Positions 1-12,060 of a stretch of DNA of 64,000 nucleotides are shown piece by piece. The stretch is from Cynocephalus volans. Taxonomy: Eukaryota > Chordata > Mammalia > Dermoptera > Cynocephalidae. The notes beneath the pieces were generated by a model. It saw nothing but the letters and a program-made list of their open reading frames with translations, was not told the origin of the DNA and searched no databases. How positions within the stretch are numbered: position 1 is the stretch's first letter; each line of letters opens with the position of its first letter. The DNA is taken from positions 87,800,501-87,864,500 of the forward strand of contig NC_084467.1 in NCBI RefSeq assembly GCF_027409185.1. The letters are read 5' to 3'. A program made the translations under genes and the position numbers.

Positions 1-125
1 CAGCTTATAGCAATGCCAAGAGCCTATCGCTCGCTCGCCAGCCATTCAGATAATGACAACTGCCTCAAGGAAGCATATTCAATCAAATTTTAGAAATAAA
101 TTATGCTGAAACTTTTTTATTTCAG

Positions 126-206
126 GATAAAAGAAAAATACAGGAAGAAATCTCACAGAAGCGTCTGAAAATAGAGGAAGAAAAACTAAAGCACCAGCAT
201 TTGAAG
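126..206 (+). CDS. PALMD: PALMD coding exon (coiled-coil start)
   Basis: The acceptor is ttatttcag and the donor gtaact. The 81 nt are 27 whole codons, beginning DKRKIQEEISQKR and ending HQHLK. Residues are mostly Lys/Glu/Gln with heptad-spaced Ile/Leu, as in the N-terminal paralemmin coiled coil. It corresponds to about residues 16-42 of palmdelphin. Phase 0 at both ends fits the next exon, which starts KKALREKW. Confidence 0.95.
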
Positions 207-1333
207 GTAACTTATGACTTTAATTTCAACAATTTTGCATTCAAATATCCTAAAGGCACTCAAATTTCAATAGTAAAGATGCTTTAGAAAAGAAAAAAAT
301 TCTAGTGTAGTTTTACCAACACTCTAATAACCATAAGAGAGGCCAACAAGTTAGTAATATTTGCATGTGAGATTAGTACCTTAAGGCAAACATGGGAGTT
401 GAAAACATGGTTTTATTACTTTTATCATTTACTAGTGAGTTTCCTAATTTTGTTGGGTAACCTTGAGAATTCAGCCTTGGGAATTTGGCCCTGAGTACAG
501 TCTTGCTTAACATCCCTAGGGAGTGGATCCAGCTAGGAAGTTCCTTTTGAAATCAATGAAAGGCCAGCTATTCCTGCGGGGTGCAGAGTAGACAGGGTCT
601 GGCCTGGTCAGGGATGCTTGTATTTAAACGCTCAATGCAATGAACCCAATGCTGGCTGAGTACGGTTTGGGTTTTGTTTGTTTTGACAGAATATGAGATC
701 ATTACCAGAAATAAACCTCCATTTTTCAAATCAGACTTTACATCTTTGACTGGGCGTGGTCATGTTGTAATTAAAGCACACTGAGTTTCAACATTTTATT
801 ATGTAGCTTAGTCACAGGATGCAAGCAAATGACAAACAGGAGCTTCTTGTGAACAGGCCCAAGCAGGAAACTACTTATCTGGCAGGGCTGCTATCAATAG
901 ATTTAATGAATCCCCTCAATGAAACACTGCTGCACACATCCGTGGGGTCTACAAACTTACTTTAAACTTGCTACACGCAGCTAAATCCATTTTTCTAATG
1001 GAACAAGTAACCACCTCTGAAAAGAAACATAATTTTAAGATTCCAATTAGCCTTAGTTCTCTGGATTCTATTTGCTGCTTTGCTCCTATGCAGGGTGACA
1101 TTTCCAATGTTTGATGGATAGTTTCAAAGCCTACTATCCTTACAATATGTCACCTTGAATTTACATGAGTAGTAGACATACTCAAGAAATACACTATGTA
1201 CTACCAGAAAATCAATGAACTAAAAACAAATTTTACCAGGTTATTTCAGTGCAATTCAAATGAAGTCACGAGTCAAATCTAGAACAATTTTTGAGATAGG
1301 CCATTTCTAAATCCAAAACCAGAGCCTGTGCGG

Positions 1334-1335
<2 letters not shown>

Positions 1336-1417
<82 letters not shown>
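1336..1417. repeat. (TC)n microsatellite, about 41 units
   Basis: An uninterrupted TC dinucleotide run of 82 bp is followed by GTAG and a short (AC)n. It lies in a PALMD intron. The uninterrupted length suggests a polymorphic, young microsatellite. It produces spurious Leu-Ser and Arg-Glu repeat open frames on the two strands. Confidence 0.98.
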
Positions 1418-1420
<3 letters not shown>

Positions 1421-2186
1421 GACACACACACAATTTACACACAATTTGGATCTCATAGTGAACATTGTCCTGCTTCTAAGCAAACTAATAGCTCTCCAGC
1501 ATTTAGCAATTGGTATCCTTGAAGAATGGATAGCCAAATAACAATGGAACTCTCAATAGAAGAAAAGGTTTAAAAATCCCCTAAGTTCATTCTAGGAAGT
1601 AAGTTTCACATAGGAAAAGCCTGACTCACTGAATGTTCATTTCTGAGATGGCACCTCATTTCAGTACTTGCCAAAAACAGTCCAGAAAATAATGCATGAT
1701 CTTCCCCTATTGATTTGCTTTCTGGAACCCAGGAGGCTGCTTCTAATCCAATCTAATCGAAACATTTATCATGCTTGGGACTGCTGCACACAGTTGTGCA
1801 GATTGTGTACTGCACAAGGGCATCCAAAATGGGGGTGCTAAGATCCTGCCCAAACTCCCTTGCCAGACATGCACTCTAGCCCAGGGCTGCTTGTACCCGA
1901 AGGAAGGGGTTTTCATTTTCTCTGCACAAAGGTACTATCCACTTGCACAAGCTGTGCACTGGGCCAAAGAGTTGTGTGTGGGAAGGACAGAGGAAGGAGG
2001 AGGAAATAATTTTTTCCTAACTTGAAAATTTTAAGATTGAATAAGACAAGATAAATGATAGTTTTTATATTTAGAGTACAAGTATTAATTCTTTAATCTG
2101 AGGTGGCCAAAGAAGGCACTATTAAAGGTGTGGAATTTAAGCTGAGTCTTAACTGATGAATAGAATTTATATGAGTGTACGTAGGG

Positions 2187-2300
2187 CCTTTCAGCCAATA
2201 AACATTTATTAAGCACCTATTATGTGCAAGGTACTAAGCTGGATACTAAGAATATAAAATAAATAAAACCTGGCCTGTGCCCTTAAAATGGTAACTGACA
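2187..2300 (+). repeat. L2-like ancient repeat fragment
   Basis: The sequence around 'aacatttattaagcacctattatgtgcaagg' (read in pieces: AACATTTATTAAGCACC, TATTATGTGCAAGG) resembles the degenerate mammalian L2-type 3' region. It is old and diverged. The family is assigned from memory of the consensus. Confidence 0.55.
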
Positions 2301-2728
2301 CACAAACTTATAATGGCATTTATCCTGTGATGAACACACTATATCGGAGACATAAGCTGCAAAGGGGACATAAAAGAAAGAGCAAGTGTTTCAATAGTTT
2401 GCAAGAAAATTCTTCCAAGTTTGCAGAAAATCGTTGGCTATACCAAAAAGCAACTAGGCATAATTCCAAAATGGGTTTCAAAAATGTGCAAAAGTATGTT
2501 AAAAATCAAGCCTACAATATGTTCACCAAGTCAAGAAAGCTCTGTTGGCCTCTGTAGTTACAAACCTGTCTCTTATTTTCTTCTTCATCAGTTTAGTGGT
2601 TCCCATGACTATTCTCACCACTTTCCCAACTGCAAACTATTTCATTACACTTCAGCAACACATATTAAATAATATTTACAAAGTGTGCCTCCAGCGTCAG
2701 TACACACACCTTTTAAAATAGTTGTAGT

Positions 2729-2839
2729 CACCAAGGTCCAGGGTTCGATCCCTGTACCAGCCAGCTGCAAAAACAAAACAAAACAAAAAAACAGATCCTC
2801 GCACTCGGCAGCCACCAAAAAACAAACAAAAAACAAAAC
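2729..2839 (+). mobile_element. tRNA-derived SINE, 5'-truncated, with TSD
   Basis: It starts inside the tRNA-like part (CACCAAGGTCCAGGGTTCGATCC, whose B box is GGTTCGATCC), continues CCAGCCAGCTGC and ends in an (AAAAC)n-rich tail. The 9-bp direct repeat AGTTGTAGT lies at 2720-2728 and 2840-2848. The TSD and intact tail mark a fairly young L1-mobilised insertion. Confidence 0.85.
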
Positions 2840-4859
2840 AGTTGTAGTGACTCACTCATATTCTTTAGCACCTGAACCTGATGATCTACCCATGACATGC
2901 TAGCAAGGGAATTTCTGGGAATATTATTAACATTCTAATATTCAGACGATTTTGAGATTTGTACACAATGGATTTTCCTGCCTGGTAATCTGAACACAAT
3001 CTCATGCCACTAGGAAACACAAAATACACTCAATCTAGAAAATGTTTTTTTTTCTTTAAATCCATTTAATTTACGGTATAACAAAACTAATGTATTCCTA
3101 AAGTCTAGGAATAGAATTAAAATGCTGGATAGAATGTAGAAGTACTTCAGGAGAACATTTCCCTAAAAAAAACTGCCGAAAGATCTTCTATCACCTGCAT
3201 GTCTTATATTATCATTTAGTTCACATGGCTTTTGATTCAGAATTTCAGTGTTGTGAAATAGATTTTATCATACCCTTGAACCTCATAAATTAAAGCACAA
3301 GTCTCAACTGTGGCATAAAAGCAAAATAACTGTGTTTTGATTACTACAGTACGTGATTGTACCAGATCATTTTGATTGCACATCCAAATTGTATATCTTA
3401 TATTTAACTTCAAAGAATTCTCCACCAGGGGTAAATGACCATTTGTAAAGTATGAACAAAGTTTTATAAGACTAAAGTTAAAATTCTTATTCCTAACCAG
3501 ACTAAGCAACAAGAATGTCACCCCAAGTTAACCTAATCATGTCACAAGAATCATTCTCAATCCTCTGTAACTCAGCCTCATATGACCATCCCACCTGAGT
3601 GTTTCTTACAGAGAAATGTGTGCAATTGACTGGAACTATCCTTACAGGTGCTTTCTAAGTATTATAACTTACTTCGATAGGTGTCATCTGTCTTCACTAC
3701 ACATTAGCTACCTTCAAATTCCATTAAATAAAAATAAATTAAAATAAAGGTAAATTCCTAAAATGCTGATGTGTTCAGAGTTTCATGGTACCTTTGACCT
3801 CAGGAGCTAAATCTTGAGCCATGTTAATAATGTGTATTGGGTCTGTGAACAAACGTTTTTGCAAACAGCAAAATAGCTATAATAAATTGTTTAGGTAACA
3901 TTGGGGGAAAGAATATCTGGCCACAGGGTGTAATAATACCATTTTCTCTTATGGTGTGTGTTGTCCACATGCAACTGCTTAAATGGAAAAGCCAACGCAA
4001 ATATGATGATCTGGGAGAGGATGTTATTCACTTAATCTAGTGGATTTCAGTCCGTGTTCTGTGCACCCATAAGCTTCCAGGCCCCCTCAGTGCTTCAATT
4101 GTATAAGTCCAGATTTTATTTTTCTTGTTCTCCAAGCTATTGTTCCATATAATATTTTTATTTGTAATCAGTGTAATATTTTATTTTTAAAAAATGGTTT
4201 GAAAGCCAATGCCTTAAAATAACCATCCTTTGGTAATTACCTAGCACAACCAAGCTTAATTTTAAGATGTTTTAATTCAGAGACATTTATATCCCAGTGG
4301 TATTAATTCTAGCATCCTTTAAAAGAAAAAGAAAAACACAAAATTCTTCTTACCTGCTCTCATTTTAATTATAAGAGAAAGAAGCTCCAGAAAATAAAGA
4401 AAAGTTCCCATTCTCTCTTCACCATTTTAGACATAGTATATCCCCAATGAATAATTACCAATGAATAAGTGAACAAATAATTTATAGTGGTAGATTGGAT
4501 ACAAAATGACAACCCTTTTCTCCAGGAAGAAGAGGAGAAACTCACACTCCTTGAAAATAACCATATATCTGACAGTTTCTACTTGAGATACTAAAGCCTC
4601 TCCAAAATTTACAGGTCTCTTTCATTTGTTTTAAGTCTTCTTAGCTTAGGTCCAAAAGTTTAATTCCTTCCAGCAAATTCAAGAGTATTTTTTTTTCCAT
4701 ATGATGAAATGAAAGTCTTTTTTATGTTATTAAAGTTGACACAAATTCAAGTCATCGATGTTCAGAGGGACTGGTGAATTTCGTTCATCATATTATTGAT
4801 GGTAGAGAACAAAATTTAAGGGTGTCTAGAACCAGGGAGATTCCCCAAAGAAGGGTTGC

Positions 4860-4953
4860 TGTCTACCACATAGCCTAAGACTAACATGAAATGTTTACCA
4901 CATTTAATGTTAGTTTAATAATAAATGTCTACTACACAGCCTAAGACTAACAT
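4860..4953. repeat. Local tandem duplication, about 66-bp period
   Basis: Two near-identical 28-bp segments (4860-4887 and 4926-4953) differ at two positions. Both begin TGTCTAC and contain CAGCCTAAGACTAACAT or its one-base variant. The spacer also contains related TTAGTTTAA. This looks like simple local duplication with no coding role. Confidence 0.75.
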
Positions 4954-5502
4954 TAAATTAGTTTAAGATACAACAGCAACCTTCTGTTTTGTCCACCACT
5001 CCAATTAATCCCACGAAGACGTTTTTGGAGCAGTTACATGCTGTCACTGGAGAGAGTATCAAAATGGCTTTAAAGAGCTCTTAACTTTTTTAAGGACATA
5101 AGATACAGATCCTTCACCCAAACAAGTAACAGTGAAGACATCACATTGTTAGGTCCCTATATCCCTGTGATTAACATACAGTGCAGCATGATTCTGAAGA
5201 AAGAGAGTTCTCTGAGGATGAAGATTTGGCTCCAGGGGGTGTGGAGGTGAGGGATCTTCATAGAGAAGGAGCTGCCTGAACTAGACCTTGAAGAATAAAT
5301 AGGATTTAGATACATAAAAACTGGCTTTGGAAGGAGGTCAACAAGGTTGCAAAGGAGGAAAACACCAGATTTATTGAGGTAAAGCAATGAGAGAAAATAC
5401 TTCTTTAATATGTCCATTATTGAAATTCATAGGATTTAAAAGCAGTAAGAGATTTTGGATTGTTGACTGATACAAGATCATATCTTTGTTTCCTGTTATC
5501 AG

Positions 5503-5627
5503 AAAAAGGCCTTGAGGGAGAAATGGCTTCTAGATGGAATCAGCAGCGGAAAAGAACAGGAGGAGATGAAGAAGCAAAATCAGCAAGACCAGCACCAGAT
5601 CCAGGTTCTAGAACAAAGTATTCTCAG
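5503..5627 (+). CDS. PALMD: PALMD coding exon (coiled coil)
   Basis: The acceptor is cctgttatcag. The 125 nt read KKALREKWLLDGISSGKEQ... and end ...LEQSIL plus two bases (AG) of an Arg codon completed in the next exon. Heptad-like Leu/Ile spacing continues the N-terminal coiled coil (about residues 43-84). The donor is GTCTGA, so only the GT is consensus. The reading frame across the 17-kb intron is perfect, so the boundary is firm. Confidence 0.95.
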
Positions 5628-7317
5628 GTCTGATTCTCACTGAGATGATCCATTACTACTTTTATTTTGGCTTTCTCCCGTGTTGTATATAGAAGAGCTG
5701 TTCTCACTTTCAGGGGCACAGTCAGATCTTGCATTTTGATTTCTGAAAAAGACTAGTAGAACAAGCAGAAAGCAACAATAGAAACTTTACTAGAAACATC
5801 ACCTTAACGTAGCAACAGTAGATTTATTATTTAAATGTATGTTGATGACTTACCCATACCTCTCTAAGCCTATTTTCTACAAAATCATAATAATAATTCC
5901 TTTTAATGTTGTAGAGCAGATTTAAAAATATATGTGCTAAACTGCTAGCACCTACCTATGCACAAGGAAGGTTCACAAAAAACAGTCCTGCTTCACAGCC
6001 CAGCTCCCACTCTCACCTTAGGACAGGTGACTGTCCCTCCATCACACCTCTCCTAGGCCCTCCCCAGTCACAGCCATGATACTTTGGAAGAGAAGATGCC
6101 ATAGGGATACTCCACTAACATTTTCCCTCTTCTTCCTCTTTGATTATTTGATCATAGGTGTTTACCTCATTTCTCGATGTCCTTTCCTCCTATCCATAAT
6201 GCACAATCTGCACAGTCAGGAAACTTCTGATGTAATAAGTAAAGTTTGCAAAGTACCTTGGCTTAAAATGAGGTGATGGACATGAAAAAAAGTGGAATGC
6301 TTAATTATAAGATGAGATTATTAGTATCACCACAAAAAACAGAAGATAGCACAGAAGAAACAGATATGGGAAAGGTCAGAATCATTTTCTAACCTACACA
6401 TGGAAAAAAGAAAATTTCTTGTGGTATAATCATGACAGTAATTTAAAGTCTACCCATCTTTGAAATACAAACAACATTCAAAACCTCTCTCACTTTAATT
6501 CACTATATTTGGTGAAGACTATAGGAAAGACCTGGAAAACAAAAGTATTCGGTAGCTATGCTATGACCACATTCTGTCCATACCCACCACACTATACAAA
6601 CAAATGACATTAGGCCTACAGTTTGTAGCATGGAAAAAAGCTTTCATTTTCAAATGACTTCCATTTTACTTGTTTAATTTACATGCAGTTGCATATTTAA
6701 TAGCTAAAAATCATTGACTGCTCATCCTTATTTAGATGTTTTTTAAATTAAAAGGTTATAGTATTGAAATTTTTATTTTTATAAACCCATCAGGTGTTTG
6801 CTAAAAGATATGAAGTGCTTCCAAACCGTAGATTATAAACACTTTTAAAATAACCCAATAACTCAACTCTCCAGTTTGGAAAACTCAATTCTTTGTAAGG
6901 CATCCCTTAACAAGAGCTTCTTACCCAGAGTTCAGCTTAACCTGATGATTACTTTTCATTCAACACAGAACACTTATCTCTGAAGGAGTCCTGAATTTCA
7001 TCCCTGTAAACATTTTCACTGCACAGACACCTTCTTGCTTCCCCTCAGAACTTCCTTTTAGAGTCTTTCCACATGCTGTACATCTACAACTTTCTCTGCG
7101 CCTAAAGATAATTGAAGTGGTTACATCTACTCAAACTCCATTAACAAGTTTGGGCAGCATTCTGAGTAATCCCAAGAGTATTTACTAGGACTCTACTGAT
7201 TGCTTTTAGATCTTGCCTGAATGCTCTGAGAAGCACACAGTCTTCTAATAGTGTTGATAGTGGCTTGTCTAGTTAGAGCTCCTGTCTGACCAAAAATTAA
7301 AAAGGAGGAGGAGGGGA

Positions 7318-7498
7318 TACTTAATGAGCCATGTGTACACCAGGCACCTTACATACATTCTCTTATTTAATGTTTATAACCCTGTGAGGTAGGTAGTAGG
7401 TATTATAATCTTCACTTTTTGCAGAGATTAAGGAATTCATAAAACTGGGAAGTGACGGATCAGGCACTGACTCAGTTGACTACCCTACACTGCCTTTA
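7318..7498 (-). repeat. MIR fragment
   Basis: The + strand reads CACCAGGCACCTTACATACAT, then TTATAACCCTGTGAGGTAGGTA, then a degenerate remainder. This is the reverse of the MIR 3' half followed by its core. It is an ancient mammalian-wide SINE. Confidence 0.7.
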
Positions 7499-7799
7499 AG
7501 ATGATGGCACACAGAAACCACTGTGGCCTGGAAAGGCATTATCTCTTACAGGAAATCTTTGAAGCATGTTCTGTTCCTTTGCTTTCCTTTCTCCAAAAAG
7601 CTCCTCCCGCACTTGGTATCTTCTTCCATGTCCTTCAGTTCTCTTTGTTATATTACCAACTGCATGTCTGTTCATTAGCAAATTTCTAGCATCTCTGTAC
7701 AACTTTATTTTAGATCTTTAGGATGTGATTAACCCATCAATACTCCTTTATGAACAGATCAACAAATGATTTTAGTTTCCAATATAAATAATAACACTG

Positions 7800-7990
7800 A
7801 TGGTTCACAAGGACCTTGTGCAATTTACAAAGCACTTGAACTTACATTAAGTCATTTAATAACTCACAGCAATCCTAAAAAGAAAGCATGAACACCTCCA
7901 TTTCGTAGATGAAGAAACAGGCTCAGGGAAGCTAAGGTACTTACTTAAGGTCACAGAGCCAGTAAAGTGTAGACATGTGTCCCAAAGCAA
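7800..7990 (-). repeat. MIR
   Basis: CAATTTACAAAGCACTTGAA, GATGAAGAAACAGGCTCAGG and AAGGTCACAGAGCCAGTAAAG are in the order of a reverse-oriented MIR, including the core. Confidence 0.8.
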
Positions 7991-8751
7991 GCCAGGTTCA
8001 GTGGTCTCCAACTGGAAAATGAAAGAGCTGTAGATATAAATATTCTGGAAATAGTAAAATACCTAACACAGACAAGTACTATCTCTAATAATCAGCAAAC
8101 TGCTTTGTTTAAGAAACTGCCCTAAAAAGATGTATTTGCAAAGAATTAGTGAAGAATTTGCATCCTTGTGGCCCATAAAGGCATGTTATTTGGTTAAAAA
8201 CGTGCAAGAAACAGAATGTTCTGAAGCAACATACAAAGACAAAAATATCTGTGCCTTGTCTGTATTAAGCAGCCTCCGCACTGCCCAGCATTATAGAAAT
8301 CACGTTGCCAAAGCAGCTTTACCTGCTAACTGAACATTTTCTTCTCAGATGTTTCTAAAGCTGCTAAATAATAAGGTGCATGTTTTTAAATTCATTCTTT
8401 CTCCTAAACTACTACCCACAGTGCTTAAGAAGCTTTTATTGCCAGTTAAATCAGTACAATATCGTGTTAGCTCTGAACAGTAATCGAGCTAACTGATGAA
8501 GTTGAACTAGGCAGAGCCCTCCTCCTTTCCTAAGCAGGAATATTGACCCAAATTGGAAGACGATTTATCACTTGACTTAGGTGCCTGCTCGGGGATGACG
8601 TTTGCCATTTCTGGCAGGCTGCTCAGTTAGAGGATAAGGTTTTAATGGGAATATTGAAATAGAAATGTTGCTTTACCTCAGAGTCTGTAGCAGGGCCAAA
8701 CTTTGCCCATGAAGTTTTCATTCGTTCTCCTTCCACGGTTTTGTGAGATGA

Positions 8752-8965
8752 ACTGAAAGAGCACAGTCTTTGGCTTTCAAATCCCTGTTCTTCTGACCGT
8801 GGTGCATAAGCTTGGCCACGCTCTTTCATTTCTTTGGGCCTCAGTTTCCTGGCCTGTTATAGTGGGACAATTAAGGCCACTTCACAGGACTGCTGGAAAT
8901 AAACCATTTTCCAGAGGACCTGACACATGGTGAGTGTTCAAAACATATTAAATACTATTTCTCAT
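8752..8965 (+). repeat. MIR
   Basis: The forward MIR pattern is visible: AGAGCACAGTCTTTGGCTTTC, CTTTGGGCCTCAGTTTCCTG, then CACTTCACAGGACTGCTGG and CCTGACACATGGTGAGTG. It is near full length but diverged. Confidence 0.75.
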
Positions 8966-9177
8966 TAAAAGCCAAAAATAATTAAAAGAAGGACACTGCT
9001 TGGACCTTTATTCAGATGTTTTTATTTTGGGGCCAAGATCTCTCACTTCTTTATGTGATTACAAAGAATATTTTTCTTTGAGTAAACTGAGAATACCTCC
9101 CAACTAGGATTATTTCTATTTGGAAATAATTGATGAATTTTCTCTATGCCTTAAAGGCAAAAATGCTAAGAGGAGTT

Positions 9178-9360
9178 AATTTTTATAGGACATTTGCTAT
9201 GAACCAGGCACTGTGCTAAACACTTTATATATATTATTTCATTGAATTCTCACAACCACCCTATGAGGTAGTTAACATTTAACAGGTGAGAAAAATTGAC
9301 ATTTATAGAGATTGATTTACCCCAAGTCATACAGCTAAAAAGTTGAGACAGGATTTTAAA
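9178..9360 (-). repeat. MIR
   Basis: TATGAACCAGGCACTGTGCT, CTCACAACCACCCTATGAGG and CCCCAAGTCATACAGCTAA form a reverse MIR. Confidence 0.8.
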
Positions 9361-11395
9361 CATAATTAAAAGTACTAATCATAAAAATAAAATTGTGCCT
9401 TAGATCCTGCAGAAAAAAATTCACAGAAGTTAAATCTTGTAAACTGTACCCTTTTATAGCATTTTTGTTTCCAATCATGCTATCGTTTCACTCTTACATG
9501 CATGTCTATATGTCTAATGTCTATACTTTATATAGATGTTCACCTAAATACTCAACATATTAAAAACACTGAGGGTCCCCTGACTCATACATAACCTTTG
9601 AGTAAAGCATGTCTGGTTATTCATCCTCTCATCTTTTCTTGCAGAAAGAACCAACATTTCAGAAAATAAGTGGGTTTCCATGGTTTTTCCCTGAATCACA
9701 TTCTTAGCTTTTCAACAATATTATTGACTATTTTGCTTTGTGCTCTGATTAATGCCTTAGGAAGAAATGTTCCCAGGAGGAAAGCTACTTTGTACACTTT
9801 CTTCTGAATACTTTGCTTAAGCACAGTTTCAATTTGCCTCCCAAATGAGCCGGCTCTTACTGCAACCACTGAACCATTAACTGCCTGATTGTAGGCACAG
9901 GTGCACTGACTTCTCAGTCGAGACATCCATGTGCAAAAATTTATAGGCTGCTTTAAAAATCCTATTCCAGCACTTCCGTTGCTTTACTCTGTCCAATAGA
10001 CCACACCCAGAACAACACCTCAAGCACCCCCAGGAAGTCTCCAAAGGATCTACACCCCCAGCAACTTGTCATTCACATGCTGGGTCCTTCTTTCCTATCT
10101 GGCTGCCCCACAGTTCTCCAGGACCTCCCTCTGCCAAATTGCCTTGCTTCAAGCTCCCCTCCAGACACTTTCTACTTCTTGAACTGTGTCCAGAGACCTC
10201 TGCCTTGAATTGGAGCACATAGAGCACCTGACAGAAATGTCATAAGCATAAAATATAAAAGGTTAACTGCCAAGGAGAATGATGCAAATACACTGCATTC
10301 CCTTTGAGAAGGATAAGCTACTTATGATTAAATGTTCTCTAGTAAGGATTTATGTTAATATTCCAAAGTACCCTTCTGACCTTCTGCCTCCTTTTAATGA
10401 ACTTTCATTTTCCCCAAATAGTTAGAAACTGCTTTCCACAGATGAGCAAAGATGCATGTGTAGCCCTGGATTTCCACAAGACTGTATGTCATGAGAAAAG
10501 CCGAGGTGTGGGCTGTTACAGCAGCGACAGCCAGATCCCACATAACTTAAGGAAAATTTCTTCACGAATGGAGATGGAATATGAGAAAAAACATTCTGAT
10601 CAATATCATATAAAGCAATAATCTACTTAGTTAACTCTAAAGATAGAAAGCAAGATTCAGTTTCAAAAAGGAACCCAAAACATTGATGTAGAAACATAAA
10701 GGTTAAATGTCTTTTGTTGCTGGTTATAGTTTATCAAAGTTTAGCTCATTATGATTTCTATCCAAGTTTAACCCCTACCTCATGCTCTTATCTACCTGTG
10801 CAGACCAATTGTACCTTAACAAAAGTAATGTTTTATCAAACACAGGCAAGATATGTTACATGAAAAATATCACATTCTAAATGTTTCTGCCTTCCTGCTC
10901 TTCCTGCTCCAACCAGCCATATCTAATACCACATAGCAGTGAGATAGACAAGCTGCTCTCTTGTAATAACATAAGAGAGAAGAGAAGGAAAAAAAAGGAG
11001 AAAAAAAAAAAAACCTTCACCCCTTGTTTCTTATTAAATTTGCTGTTGCTTAGAAACACTCAAGAAATTATTTTGAGGCAATTATATGAGTCAAAATCAT
11101 TCCAAGCATGTTTTTTCACTCTCCATATTTGACTAATTGGTTTACCAGATTTGTAATAGTTCATCTGTTGTTGTTTTTAATTTTTCAAATAGTCTGATTA
11201 TTTTTAAATGAGGAGTTTCATTTTTAATTTAACAAAAGAAGCTAAGTAAACCAAACTTTCAGCAAAAAATAGGAAGAAGTCTACCCACCCCACCACACCA
11301 AACACACACACACACAAAAAGTCCCTGCTACAATGCCTAGCATATAGTAGGAATACCTGTGAATACATATTTTAATAAATGAATGAATGAGAAAA

Positions 11396-11422
11396 ATGGA
11401 TAATGGATGGATGGATGGATGA
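11396..11422. repeat. Short (GGAT)n microsatellite
   Basis: Several GGAT units in a row follow an AATGAATGAATGAG stretch. This is simple sequence inside the intron. Confidence 0.85.
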
Positions 11423-11857
11423 ACTGACAGATTTTAAAATCCTATTTCTTTAAGATGACTAGCTGAAGAAGCCTAGGTAATGACATGAACATTAATAAAC
11501 TGAAAAGTAAAGCCTTGAAATTCTTTAAAAAATAAAACGAATGAATACCCAACTATCTTTGGGCCAAGGGCAAAGTTATGTAGTAATGGTGCCCTGGTTT
11601 TTGAGGTACTTGTTAATGGCATATTTTAACTTCTCTTCATCACTTTGTTTATTTTCTCTCCATTTCCCCGTCTTTTATATGCCCTTTTATCTCCCCATCT
11701 CCACCTCCCAGCACCTCCTCTTGCTATCAATTTTATCTATATGTTAGTAGAAAAAGGGTTAAATGGTTGCTGACACAGAATAAATACCTACCGCCAACCA
11801 CGGTAGGATGAAAGTTGGATTAGAATAAGCTCTGAGGGTCCTTCTGCCACCCCACTT

Positions 11858-12060
11858 CAATTCAATAACAGCTACTCTTTGTGAAGCCCATCTTATGCCC
11901 TAAGCATGCATTACTCTGAGAATGATAATTCTCTGAGGAAAGTCTGTTTAGCCTCATTTTACACATAAGGACACTAAAGCACAGAAAGCCATAAATCTAG
12001 TAACAGTCATGCCATGAGTCACACAGAAGTCTTCCTGACTCCAGACCCTTTCCAACATGC
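11858..12060 (-). repeat. MIR (diverged)
   Basis: Degenerate AAGCATGCATTACTCTGAG, CCTCATTTTACACATAAGGA and CATGAGTCACACAGAAGTC are in reverse MIR order. Confidence 0.55.

Larger units (their letters stand above)
207..5502 (+). other. PALMD intron, 5.3 kb
   Basis: No coding signal is convincing here. It contains a long (TC)n tract (1336-1417), an L2-like fragment near 2187-2300, a 5'-truncated tRNA-derived SINE (2729-2839), a degenerate local tandem duplication (4860-4953) and A/T-rich sequence. The short open frames are unsupported. Confidence 0.8.

Noticed and set aside
1307..1537. Open frames with Arg-Glu or Leu-Ser repeats
   Set aside because: They are translations of the (TC)n microsatellite.
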